The translations under genes were made by a program, and so were the position numbers. From Nitrososphaerales archaeon TH1177 (GTDB lineage Archaea > Thermoproteota > Nitrososphaeria > Nitrososphaerales > Nitrososphaeraceae), in assembly GCA_014523515.1 (NCBI GenBank), contig JAATVJ010000161.1:1-10183 (forward strand): 10,183 bases of DNA, in the 5' to 3' direction. This document shows, in pieces, positions 1-6,400 of the stretch (its first letter is position 1; every line of letters starts with the position of its first letter). Below the pieces are notes generated by a model, which was given only the letters and a program-made list of their open reading frames with translations, had not been told where the DNA came from and ran no database searches.

Positions 1-927
1 AAAATAAATCCAAAGAGTCCTTCATATTGTGACCAATGTCATAAGGAATCTATAATTTTTGATAATTCTGCAAATGAATTTGTTTGTTCTTCTTGTGGAT
101 TTGTAATTAATAATGAGTTATTATCTAATGAGAATATTCAAGGCTACATTATTCAATCAGATTATAATGATAGAGCTAGAACAGGAATGCCTGAATCTTT
201 AGCGGTACACCATAAAGGATTATCAACATTAATAGGAATAGGTGATACAGATGCAAGAGGTAAAGCTTTACAACCAAAACAAAAAATGGAAATTCAACGA
301 CTCAGAACATGGAATAGCCGATCTCAACTTAATGATTCTGTATCTAGAAACTTAGAAAAAGCCTTAAAATTTTTAAATAATTTTGGAGACAAGCTTTGTG
401 TTAATCATGCAGTAATTGAAAGTGCTGCATATATTTATAGAAAGGCTGCAGTTAAAAAATTAGCGAAGGGGAGATCAACAATTGGGTTAGTAGGGGCGTC
501 GCTATATGCAGCATGTCGAGAAGCTTCAACTCCTAAGACTATTTTAGATATTGCTGAAATTTGTAACCTATCAAGCAAAGAGTTAATGGCTCATTATAAA
601 CTCATATTAAATGAACTAGATCTTCATATTCCTGCTACTAAAGGCCCAGATTATGTTACAATTATTTGTAATAGATTAAAATTAAGTGAAAAAACTAAAA
701 GAGAAGCATTACACATATTTTCCAAAGTGGAGCAAAAAGGTATTTCAATTGGTAAAAACCCTCGGGCAATAGCGGGTGCAGTTATATATTTAGCCTCTCA
801 GATTTGCGATGAATTCATTAGACAAGTAGAAATTTGTCAAGTGGCTGATATTTCTACTGTTTCTCTAAGAAAAAGATGTAAAGAAATTAAAGCTTTAACT
901 GAGATGGATAAGATAGTTGATATTTAA
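1..927 (+). CDS. tfb: Transcription initiation factor B (TFB/TFIIB), 5'-truncated by the window edge
   Basis: This archaeal TFIIB homologue binds TBP-TATA-BRE DNA and recruits RNA polymerase. The reading frame is open from base 1, so 308 residues are visible and the true start lies outside the window; the in-frame ATG at 187 is internal. Visible residues 10-32 form a zinc ribbon (Cys10, Cys13, Cys29, Cys32). Residues 58-80 are the B-reader region (RARTGMPESLAVHHKGLST), followed by the conserved RLRTWNSR segment near 98-105. Two cyclin-fold repeats follow, roughly 110-200 and 205-300. The usual HDKGLST is HHKGLST here. The family is normally about 300 residues, so only a few to perhaps twenty residues are missing. 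Archaea of this group often carry several TFB paralogues, and which one this is cannot be told. It converges with the tautomerase gene to its right. Confidence 0.95.
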   Translation, partial: KINPKSPSYCDQCHKESIIFDNSANEFVCSSCGFVINNELLSNENIQGYIIQSDYNDRARTGMPESLAVHHKGLSTLIGIGDTDARGKALQPKQKMEIQRLRTWNSRSQLNDSVSRNLEKALKFLNNFGDKLCVNHAVIESAAYIYRKAAVKKLAKGRSTIGLVGASLYAACREASTPKTILDIAEICNLSSKELMAHYKLILNELDLHIPATKGPDYVTIICNRLKLSEKTKREALHIFSKVEQKGISIGKNPRAIAGAVIYLASQICDEFIRQVEICQVADISTVSLRKRCKEIKALTEMDKIVDI

Positions 928-961
928 CAATTAGTTTTTAAATATATATTCCTAAGAAAGT

Positions 962-973
962 AAACGAAAAATT
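962..973 (-). terminator. Candidate T-tract terminator of the tautomerase gene
   Basis: The minus strand reads aatttttcgttt about 35 nt past the tautomerase stop codon. Archaeal transcription commonly ends at T-rich tracts without a hairpin. The identical 12-mer lies directly after the plus-strand gene ending at 2202, which supports a terminator role for both. Confidence 0.35.
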
Positions 974-1006
974 AGAAAGGCAAAAGAGATTATTGTTTTA
1001 TATTAT

Positions 1007-1183
1007 CTATAGGTTTTTTCCCGCTAAATACCAATTCTCCTTTGGATTTTCATCAAATACAACTATCACATGTTCTGTTTTTGTTTTTAAAACCTCAACT
1101 GCTAAATTTGTTATTTTTTCTGCAAATAATCTTTTTTGTTCTTCAGATCTACCTGGATACATTGATACAGTAATTAAAGGCAT
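1007..1183 (-). CDS. Small 4-oxalocrotonate-tautomerase-family protein (58 aa)
   Basis: Reading the minus strand from the ATG at 1183 gives a 58-residue protein beginning MPLITVSMYPGRSEEQK and ending NWYLAGKNL, with a TAG stop. After removal of Met, Pro1 would be the catalytic N-terminal proline of the tautomerase superfamily. Arg11 (in PGRSEEQK) matches the substrate-binding arginine of 4-oxalocrotonate tautomerase. Trp50 sits where the classical enzyme has Phe50, and the position of its Arg39 appears to be Val. Length and beta-alpha-beta pattern fit the family, whose members assemble as hexamers or similar oligomers. The substrate is unknown: there are no aromatic-degradation genes nearby and the protein appears monocistronic. 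A TATA-like element about 26 bp upstream suggests a leaderless mRNA. The open frame on the opposite strand (993-1196) is a shadow of this gene. Confidence 0.87.
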   Translation of the reverse strand: MPLITVSMYPGRSEEQKRLFAEKITNLAVEVLKTKTEHVIVVFDENPKENWYLAGKNL

Positions 1184-1202
1184 TAAATTATTCTAAAACA
1201 AC

Positions 1203-1213
1203 TATTAAATAAA
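1203..1213 (-). promoter_or_regulatory. Candidate TATA box of the tautomerase gene
   Basis: On the minus strand this reads tttatttaata. Its centre is about 25 bp upstream of the ATG at 1183, the spacing expected from an archaeal TATA box to the transcription start, so transcription would begin at or next to the start codon. The surroundings are very AT-rich, so chance matches are easy. Confidence 0.4.
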
Positions 1214-1370
1214 CTAAGTTGAATAATAAAATACAATTTAGTATTTTTTATTAAATTATTACACGTTTAATAACATAATGAGATTTTAGAAAGGTAATTA
1301 TTTTTTTAATAAACTAAATAATAAAAAATATATTACTAGCAGAATCTCCATAATTATTTATCTTTATGCT

Positions 1371-1378
1371 TATATATT
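1371..1378 (+). promoter_or_regulatory. TATA box of the 1405-2202 gene
   Basis: The sequence tatatatt has its centre about 30 bp before the ATG at 1405, which places the predicted transcription start near 1398-1401 and leaves a leader of only a few bases. No Shine-Dalgarno sequence precedes the ATG. The rest of the 221-bp gap (1184-1404) is AT-rich with no gene that I can see. Confidence 0.5.
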
Positions 1379-1404
1379 CGTAAAAAAAATAGCTTTTAAT
1401 ATCA

Positions 1405-2202
1405 ATGCTCAGTGTTGAAGAATGGAAAAGATGGTTCTTATATCAACTAATTGGTGAAGGAGTACATAATGCGATCTACCATGAGCAAATTTTAAAAGAA
1501 CTCGGAAAGCATTACGATATCAATTTGGATAGAGCATTGAGAGATTTAATTGATGATGGAATAATAATGTTAATCGAATCAAAGAAAAAAAAGAAGTATA
1601 TTGTAAATTTTGAAAGTCTGTCAGAGGCTCAAACGATAATTAGTATTGAGAAAAATATTAAGGCTCGAAAAGAAAAAGGTAAGAAAATTCATGACTACGA
1701 TTATGTTAATTATATGGATTCAGTAAATGAAAAAAAAATTGTTCAACCTTTTCTGCCAGATCCTAGCGGATATATTTACTGGTTTGATAATGAAGAATAT
1801 AGAAAATTTAAGAATCAAACTGTTTATAGAATATATTTTAAAGAAACAGACAGGATGAATTTTGCTGCACAATTAACAACAAAGCCAATGGGAAGTTCTA
1901 AAATTATTCATATGGGGTCACTCAACGATCCTAATTCATATATAGCTCGTTTATGGAGAGCAGTAATATCAGTTTCAGAAGAAAACAAAGAAGGAACTTT
2001 TATACTTCAGGACATACAAGACAAAGATAGGATTGCATGTGGGAATAATAGACAGAGAGGAAAAATTGCACTATCTATTTTCAAGAAATTGGGGTATATA
2101 CAACAATCTGAGTTCAAAGGTAACTCTATTCGATTTAAGGTCAGCGGCAAGAAACCATATTCAATAACTTTAGACGAGATCTTTAACCTAACAAGCAAAT
2201 AA
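1405..2202 (+). CDS. Uncharacterised protein with two winged-helix-like segments (265 aa)
   Basis: I do not recognise this family. Residues 1-70 look like a helix-turn-helix with a wing: an aromatic-rich first helix (VEEWKRWFLYQLI), a second helix (YHEQILKELGKHY), a recognition-like helix (LDRALRDLIDDGI), then a basic strand with five consecutive lysines (KKKKK). Residues 75-110 are charged and probably a helical linker. Residues 110-200 are mixed, apparently beta-rich, with aromatic stretches (GYIYWFDNEEY). Residues 210-255 again suggest a winged helix: NNRQRGKIALSIFKKLGYI followed by a hairpin-like FKGNSIRFKVS. There is no signal peptide or membrane segment, so it is probably cytoplasmic and may bind DNA or RNA. 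It is monocistronic, with a TATA box close to its ATG and a T-tract right after its stop. A regulator or nucleic-acid-processing role is only an inference. Confidence 0.8.
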   Translation: MLSVEEWKRWFLYQLIGEGVHNAIYHEQILKELGKHYDINLDRALRDLIDDGIIMLIESKKKKKYIVNFESLSEAQTIISIEKNIKARKEKGKKIHDYDYVNYMDSVNEKKIVQPFLPDPSGYIYWFDNEEYRKFKNQTVYRIYFKETDRMNFAAQLTTKPMGSSKIIHMGSLNDPNSYIARLWRAVISVSEENKEGTFILQDIQDKDRIACGNNRQRGKIALSIFKKLGYIQQSEFKGNSIRFKVSGKKPYSITLDEIFNLTSK

Positions 2203-2216
2203 TTTTTCGTTTTTTT
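2203..2216 (+). terminator. T-tract terminator after the 1405-2202 gene
   Basis: Immediately after the TAA stop the plus strand reads five T, then CG, then seven T. This is the U-rich type of archaeal terminator with no hairpin. The following 2217-2330 holds nothing I can support as a gene. Confidence 0.5.
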
Positions 2217-2330
2217 ATGAATAAGATTAAATGATTTTTGGCTTATTTCATATTCTTTTAGATTACAATAATTCCAAATCCAAATGAGAATTCAACAATC
2301 TATTTATTAAGTACCAATCTTTATACCAAT

Positions 2331-2340
2331 GAAAAAAAAT
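2331..2340 (-). terminator. Candidate T-tract terminator of the 2354-2929 gene
   Basis: On the minus strand a run of eight T (complement of 2332-2339) lies about 15 nt past the stop codon of the membrane-protein gene. No stable hairpin is evident. Confidence 0.4.
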
Positions 2341-2353
2341 TATTTTAAATGAT

Positions 2354-2929
2354 TTAGATAAATATAGACATATAGATATTATCTATATTATTCATATTGA
2401 TAGTTGTTGGATATAGACTGAAAGAATTGAAAGAATAGAAAGAATAGAAAGAAAGCAAAGAAAAATCCATATTATTATTATTGATTAAGGAACTAAGTAA
2501 AAAATGAGAATCTAATACATTAGATGATGTAACTAATTGACTTAAAATATATAGTAATATTAAAAATGAAATTACTATTATGGCCAGAATTATTATTCTA
2601 TATTTGATATCTCCAATTTTATTTTTACTTTGTATTGCTGCTTGTTGTTTTTTTTGTGGGAGAATCTGTTTTTGACTTTGTTTTTCTAATTCCTCTTTTC
2701 TTTTTTTCGATTGTTTAGTATTTAGAATTGGAATTCTTTTTACTATAGAACCATCTGATTTAGACTTTTGAATTTCATATAATATTGTATCTTCACCTTG
2801 ATTAGATTTTAGATTAAATAGATCAAGAGCTTTTGAATAGTCATCAAATTCTTCAATAGATGATGACCATTCTACCTCCCATGATTTTATATTTTCAATT
2901 GCAGAGTCTGTTTCATGATCGGCAGACAT
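2354..2929 (-). CDS. Uncharacterised single-pass membrane protein with repetitive C-terminal region (191 aa)
   Basis: I do not recognise this protein. Residues 1-60 are acidic and probably folded (Trp17, Trp21, FDDYSKALDLF, LYEI). Residues 64-109 are rich in Lys and Gln and likely a flexible or helical linker. Residues 111-133 are one strongly hydrophobic transmembrane helix. Basic residues before the helix suggest the N-terminal domain faces the cytoplasm. Residues 134-191 would be outside and are dominated by Ser, Phe, Tyr, Asn and Leu, including four Asn in a row and a three-residue SFY/SFN repeat; both are encoded by simple DNA repeats. There is no N-terminal signal peptide. The start ATG at 2929 is about 26 bp from an AT-rich TATA-like stretch. 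The N-terminal two thirds looks like an ordinary protein, while the last 40 residues could be a weakly constrained extension. Its neighbours give no functional hint. Confidence 0.7.
   Translation of the reverse strand: MSADHETDSAIENIKSWEVEWSSSIEEFDDYSKALDLFNLKSNQGEDTILYEIQKSKSDGSIVKRIPILNTKQSKKRKEELEKQSQKQILPQKKQQAAIQSKNKIGDIKYRIIILAIIVISFLILLYILSQLVTSSNVLDSHFLLSSLINNNNMDFSLLSFYSFYSFNSFSLYPTTINMNNIDNIYMSIFI
2420..2455. repeat. 9-bp tandem repeat, four copies, inside a coding region
   Basis: Four adjacent units, gaaagaatt, gaaagaata, gaaagaata and gaaagaaag, lie within the 2354-2929 gene. The 9-bp period keeps the reading frame, and each unit encodes three residues (SFY or SFN) on the minus strand. 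Change in copy number would lengthen or shorten the protein without a frameshift. Confidence 0.85.
2471..2482. repeat. (ATT)4 trinucleotide repeat encoding poly-Asn
   Basis: Four exact ATT units on the plus strand, read as AAT codons on the minus strand, encode Asn150-153 of the membrane protein. It lies 16 bp from the 9-bp repeat. Confidence 0.7.
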
Positions 2930-2950
2930 TGATTATAATAATATATGAAT

Positions 2951-2960
2951 ATTATTTAAT
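2951..2960 (-). promoter_or_regulatory. Candidate TATA box of the 2354-2929 gene
   Basis: The minus strand reads attaaataat, with its centre about 26 bp from the ATG at 2929. This fits a leaderless transcript, but the whole gap (2930-3036) is AT-rich, so the match is weak. Confidence 0.3.
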
Positions 2961-3036
2961 AATTTACTTCTTCTACTAATATATTATTAATTGCTGATTA
3001 GCAAAATGTAAATAAATTAATTAACTAGAATCACAT

Positions 3037-3924
3037 TTAATGAAAAAATGCATCGACCATAAATGCTATAAAAACAGCTGTAAGATAAGGGCTAGAAAAT
3101 TTAAAAACAGTCCATGAGGCCTTTTCTGTTGGTTTTAGTAATAGCCATAAAGAAAGACCCATCATTATAGCACCAGATAAACTTACAGTAATTAAATATA
3201 TTTGTCCAAATTGATTAAAGAAGAAAGGAAGTATACTGAATAAAACCATTAACAAGGTAGTTCCCGCAATTATTCTTACTGATTTTTTCTCTTCAGAAAC
3301 TACTGGTAACATAGGAACTTTGGCTTTCTGATAGTCTTTTCGCACATGTAAGGCTAAACTCCAGATATGTGTTGGTATCCATAAAAATACAAGAGCAGCC
3401 ATAACTAAACCTATCTCTATATTTTGAGTTGTTACAGTAACATATCCAATTAATGCTGGTGCTCCTCCTGAAAAACCTCCGAGGATAATATTGAATTGAC
3501 TACGTCTCTTTAGCCATTTACTGTAAACTATAATATTGTCAAATAGACCAAACAACATTAATGAAAATGCCCATATATTAATAAACCATGAAAATATTAA
3601 TGCAATAGCAGTTAAAGACAAACCGAAGATTAAAGCATTATTTGGGGAAATTCTTCCCGATGGTATGGGTCTATCTTTAGTTCTATCCATTATAGCATCA
3701 ATATCACGATCATTATAACCGGTAATGGTATCAGCAGCAGCTGAACCTGCCGCGACTCCTGCAAGAAGTAGTATCCAAGTCAAAGGACTTAATTGTATAT
3801 CAAATAAAAAAGAAGCAGTCAAAGCTGACCCAAAGGCAGTAAATACTAATAAATACCATATTTTTGGTTTTGTTAATTCATAATAATTTTTGACCCTATT
3901 GAGGATGGTCACTTCATGGATCAC
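3037..3924 (-). CDS. ctaB: Protoheme IX farnesyltransferase (heme O synthase)
   Basis: This UbiA-superfamily membrane prenyltransferase attaches farnesyl from farnesyl diphosphate to heme B, giving heme O for heme-copper oxidases. At 295 residues it is of normal size and has about eight hydrophobic segments. The first conserved aspartate motif is at 71-86 (NDRDIDAIMDRTKDRP, Asn71, Asp72, Asp76). The second region contains YSKWLKRRSQFNIILGG, then the diagnostic FLWIPTHIWSLALHV and DYQKAKVPMLPVV. The start is a GTG at 3924: an in-frame TAA lies two codons before it and there is no ATG before the first membrane segment; a second GTG at 3912 is an alternative. It stands alone, with no oxidase or heme A synthase gene in the window, downstream of asd on the same strand (97-bp gap) with its own likely promoter. 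Confidence 0.93.
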   Translation of the reverse strand: MIHEVTILNRVKNYYELTKPKIWYLLVFTAFGSALTASFLFDIQLSPLTWILLLAGVAAGSAAADTITGYNDRDIDAIMDRTKDRPIPSGRISPNNALIFGLSLTAIALIFSWFINIWAFSLMLFGLFDNIIVYSKWLKRRSQFNIILGGFSGGAPALIGYVTVTTQNIEIGLVMAALVFLWIPTHIWSLALHVRKDYQKAKVPMLPVVSEEKKSVRIIAGTTLLMVLFSILPFFFNQFGQIYLITVSLSGAIMMGLSLWLLLKPTEKASWTVFKFSSPYLTAVFIAFMVDAFFH

Positions 3925-3970
3925 TATTTAGATATCAACTCGTTATTAACCAACCTAAGTTATCATATGT

Positions 3971-3982
3971 TTTTATATTTAT
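3971..3982 (-). promoter_or_regulatory. Candidate TATA box of ctaB
   Basis: The minus strand reads tataaatataaa, centred about 52 bp upstream of the GTG at 3924. It predicts transcription starting near 3950 and a leader of about 25 nt. No clear Shine-Dalgarno motif precedes the GTG. Confidence 0.4.
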
Positions 3983-4021
3983 ATCTTCAAATCTAAATAT
4001 AAAGAAAATATATATAAAAAG

Positions 4022-5098
4022 TTAAAGCATATTTTTAGTTTTAAGCAATTCAGCTAAAAGTACTGCTCCTTTTGCAGAACCCATTTTTTCATTATGGGAA
4101 AGCAATACATATTTTATGCCATTATCAAATACTGTATCTTTCCTTAATCGACCTACAAATGTAGTCATTCCATCATTAATTTCTCTATCAATCCTTGGTT
4201 GAGGTCTAGTAGGATCGTCATGAACTATTATATATTCGCTGGGAGAAGAGGGTAGATCTTTGATTTTTATAGATTTAGAAAACTTTACCATAGATTCTTT
4301 AACTTGTTCTGGATCTGAATAGTTTTTTGTCTCAACAAATACAGTTTCAGTATGTCCATCCATTACAGGTACTCTTGTGCAGGTACAACTGACTTTGATC
4401 GTTGATGAAGAAATTGAATCATTGACTAAGGTACCTAAGATCTTTTTTGTCTCTACTTGAACCTTTTCTTCTTCCTTTGGAATAAAAGGTATAACATTAT
4501 CTATTATATCAAGTGCAATAACACCTGGAGATCTTCCTGCACCTGAGAGGGCCTGCATAGAAGTCATAAAAATAGACTTAATCCCAAAATTATCAAGTAT
4601 TGGCTTTAATGTAATTGCTAATCCTGTTGTAGTACAATTGGGAAGTGGACAGATATAGCCTTTCCAATTTCTATTTTTCTTTTGTACATTTAATAATTCT
4701 ATATGATCATCATTTATTCCTGGAATTAGTATTGGTACATCAGTTTCGTATCTAAATGCAGCTGCGGTACTGATTACAGGTGTAGTCTCAGCAAATTTTG
4801 GCTCAATGATTTGAGCGTCAGAAGACTCAAGTGCTGTAAATATTAAATCATATTCTTTTGGATTTATTTCATCTACACTACTTATTATCTTGTCTTTTAT
4901 ATACTCTGGAACTTGTTCTTTATTATGCCATTTTAAAATTCCTGTACTTTGATCACGAAGAGCATCAATATATCGCTTGCCGGCAGATCTTTGTGAGGAA
5001 GCAACTGCTGTTAATTCAAACCATGGATGGTTCTTTAGGGCAATAACAAACTCTTGACCTACTGCACCTGTAGAACCTATAAGTGCCACTTTTAACAT
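4022..5098 (-). CDS. asd: Aspartate-semialdehyde dehydrogenase (archaeal/fungal type)
   Basis: The enzyme reduces aspartyl phosphate to aspartate semialdehyde with NADPH, the branch point to homoserine/threonine/methionine and to lysine. The 358-residue length is typical of the archaeal class. The Rossmann motif is at 8-15 (GSTGAVGQ). Cys155 in PLPNCTTTGLA is the catalytic nucleophile, SGAGR is at 185-189, and His249 in VMDGHTETVF is the probable catalytic histidine. The ATG at 5098 is directly before the nucleotide-binding strand MLKVALIGS, so the start is secure. A TATA box about 26 bp upstream predicts a leaderless mRNA. The gene is divergent from the cobalamin cluster. Threonine made from its product is the precursor of the substrate of CobD, the first gene on the other side. 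No frameshift or missing key residue is seen. Confidence 0.95.
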   Translation of the reverse strand: MLKVALIGSTGAVGQEFVIALKNHPWFELTAVASSQRSAGKRYIDALRDQSTGILKWHNKEQVPEYIKDKIISSVDEINPKEYDLIFTALESSDAQIIEPKFAETTPVISTAAAFRYETDVPILIPGINDDHIELLNVQKKNRNWKGYICPLPNCTTTGLAITLKPILDNFGIKSIFMTSMQALSGAGRSPGVIALDIIDNVIPFIPKEEEKVQVETKKILGTLVNDSISSSTIKVSCTCTRVPVMDGHTETVFVETKNYSDPEQVKESMVKFSKSIKIKDLPSSPSEYIIVHDDPTRPQPRIDREINDGMTTFVGRLRKDTVFDNGIKYVLLSHNEKMGSAKGAVLLAELLKTKNML

Positions 5099-5120
5099 AA
5101 TAAGGCTATTTCAAAGACTT

Positions 5121-5128
5121 TTTATAAT
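5121..5128 (-). promoter_or_regulatory. TATA box of asd
   Basis: The minus strand reads attataaa preceded by a purine-rich BRE-like aaag. Its centre is about 26 bp from the ATG at 5098, which puts the transcription start at the start codon. This is the best-placed promoter in the window. Confidence 0.55.
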
Positions 5129-5142
5129 CTTTATTAAGGTTT

Positions 5143-5155
5143 GAAAAAATATTTA
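5143..5155 (+). promoter_or_regulatory. Candidate BRE-TATA promoter of the cobalamin cluster
   Basis: The plus strand reads gaaaaa followed by atattta, a purine-rich BRE-like stretch joined to a TATA-like element. The predicted transcription start is near 5178, about 15 nt before the TTG proposed as the cobD start. It lies only about 20 bp from the asd TATA box on the other strand. No cobalamin riboswitch is seen. Confidence 0.4.
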
Positions 5156-5192
5156 GATAATTAATGATACCTTAATTGTTGATACTGAAATT

Positions 5193-6359
5193 TTGGAAAA
5201 TTTTAGCAATATTAACGATGTAACTACTTTAAATAATATAGAAAAAGAAACTTCATATAATCTTGATTCTTGTTCACATGGCGGCATATATTCGACTATG
5301 AATTTTTTAAAAGTAAAGATTGATTTTAGTTCAAATATAAATCCCTTAGGTATTTCAAGATATGTTTTAAAAGAAATTAAGAAAAATATAAAGCAAATAT
5401 CTAATGTATATCCTGATCCAAATTGTACTTTACTTAAAGAAAGTATTGCAGAATATATACAACATGGTATTGATCAAAATTGGATAACTATTGGAAATGG
5501 GGCAACAGAACTCATTCATAATTTTGTAAGATGTACCGCGTCAAAAAATTCTGTTATCCCATCACCTACATTTTGTGAATATGAACTTGCATCTAAAAGG
5601 TGTAGGATGAAAATTGATTATATTCCATTGTCAAAAAAGTTACAGATAGAACCGGATTTAATTATAGAAAAAGTAAAAAAAAATTCTAACAGTTTGATTT
5701 TTCTTTGCAATCCCAATAATCCTACTGGCTTGGTAAACACAGAGGTGATAGAAAAAATTCTCTCTTCTATTAACAATTCCAAAACAACTTTACTCGTTGA
5801 TGAGAGTTTTATTGATTTCTTAAAGGAGGTAGAAAAAAAATCAATGATATCAAAAATAAAAGAATTTGATAACCTAGCAATACTAAGATCTATGACAAAA
5901 TCATATGGACTAGCAGGACTACGTTTAGGTTATTTGATTGCTAATCCAAAATTAATTCAACAATTAAAATCATATCAAATAAGTTGGAATGTAAATGGAA
6001 TTGCCCAAATTGCAGGAATTGCAGCATTAAATGATCAAGAACACATATGTAAGACAAAAAAAACTATTCAAAAGGAAAGAGACTATATGTATAGCAAAAT
6101 CAACAAGAAAGAGAGTTATGCTAATGCTTTAAGATCAGAAGTTAACTTTTTTCTTATTAAATTGAGAAATGTTAATTCTACAATTTATCAAAAAGTAATG
6201 TTAAATTTTCATGGAATCTTTGTGAGAGACTGTTCTACTTTTACTGGAATGTCTAACGACTTTATAAGAGTAGCTGTAAGAACCCGTAAGGACAATATAT
6301 TATTGTTAAAAGCAATTTATGATATTGATAACAATTTGAATAAATACAAAGTTATTTAA
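5193..6359 (+). CDS. cobD: L-threonine-O-3-phosphate decarboxylase (CobD-type, PLP-dependent)
   Basis: This fold-type I PLP enzyme is predicted to decarboxylate threonine phosphate to (R)-1-amino-2-propanol phosphate, the linker of the cobalamin nucleotide loop. Features typical of CobD rather than histidinol-phosphate aminotransferase are HGG at 29-31 and DFSSNINPLG at 44-53. The PLP-fold motifs are NGATELI, CNPNNPTG (Asn173-Gly179), Asp203 in LLVDESFIDF, Lys236 in the SMTKSYG Schiff-base motif, Arg244 in GLRLGY, and Arg359 in DFIRVAVR for the substrate carboxylate. The start is a TTG: an in-frame stop lies 13 codons upstream and the first in-frame ATG (codon 36) would remove HGG. The 28 residues before HGG are longer than usual, so a later non-ATG start is possible. 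It is the first gene of the cobalamin cluster, 41 bp before cobQ. Salmonella-style naming is used; some call this family CobC. Confidence 0.88.
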   Translation: MENFSNINDVTTLNNIEKETSYNLDSCSHGGIYSTMNFLKVKIDFSSNINPLGISRYVLKEIKKNIKQISNVYPDPNCTLLKESIAEYIQHGIDQNWITIGNGATELIHNFVRCTASKNSVIPSPTFCEYELASKRCRMKIDYIPLSKKLQIEPDLIIEKVKKNSNSLIFLCNPNNPTGLVNTEVIEKILSSINNSKTTLLVDESFIDFLKEVEKKSMISKIKEFDNLAILRSMTKSYGLAGLRLGYLIANPKLIQQLKSYQISWNVNGIAQIAGIAALNDQEHICKTKKTIQKERDYMYSKINKKESYANALRSEVNFFLIKLRNVNSTIYQKVMLNFHGIFVRDCSTFTGMSNDFIRVAVRTRKDNILLLKAIYDIDNNLNKYKVI

Positions 6360-6400
6360 GAATAAACTAGTTCTGAAAAGAAGGTAGATGAAGAATCTTA

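Noticed and set aside
993..1196. Plus-strand open frame of 67 codons
   Set aside because: It is antisense to the tautomerase gene, whose conserved Pro1, Arg11 and C-terminal motif make the minus-strand reading clearly the real one.
1206..1325. Imperfect direct repeat around aataaactaa (near 1209 and 1310)
   Set aside because: Short match in AT-rich low-complexity DNA with no regular spacing; likely chance.
2991..3004. Small inverted repeat TTGCT-GATT-AGCAA downstream of ctaB on the minus strand
   Set aside because: A 5-bp stem without a following T-tract is too weak to call a terminator or an operator.
5099..5192. Cobalamin riboswitch upstream of the cob cluster
   Set aside because: The gap is only 94 bp, very AT-rich, and has no B12-box-like GC-rich sequence or multi-helix potential.
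5193..6359. Histidinol-phosphate aminotransferase (HisC) as an alternative to CobD
   Set aside because: HGG and DFSSNINPLG are typical of CobD/CobC, and all downstream genes belong to cobalamin synthesis.
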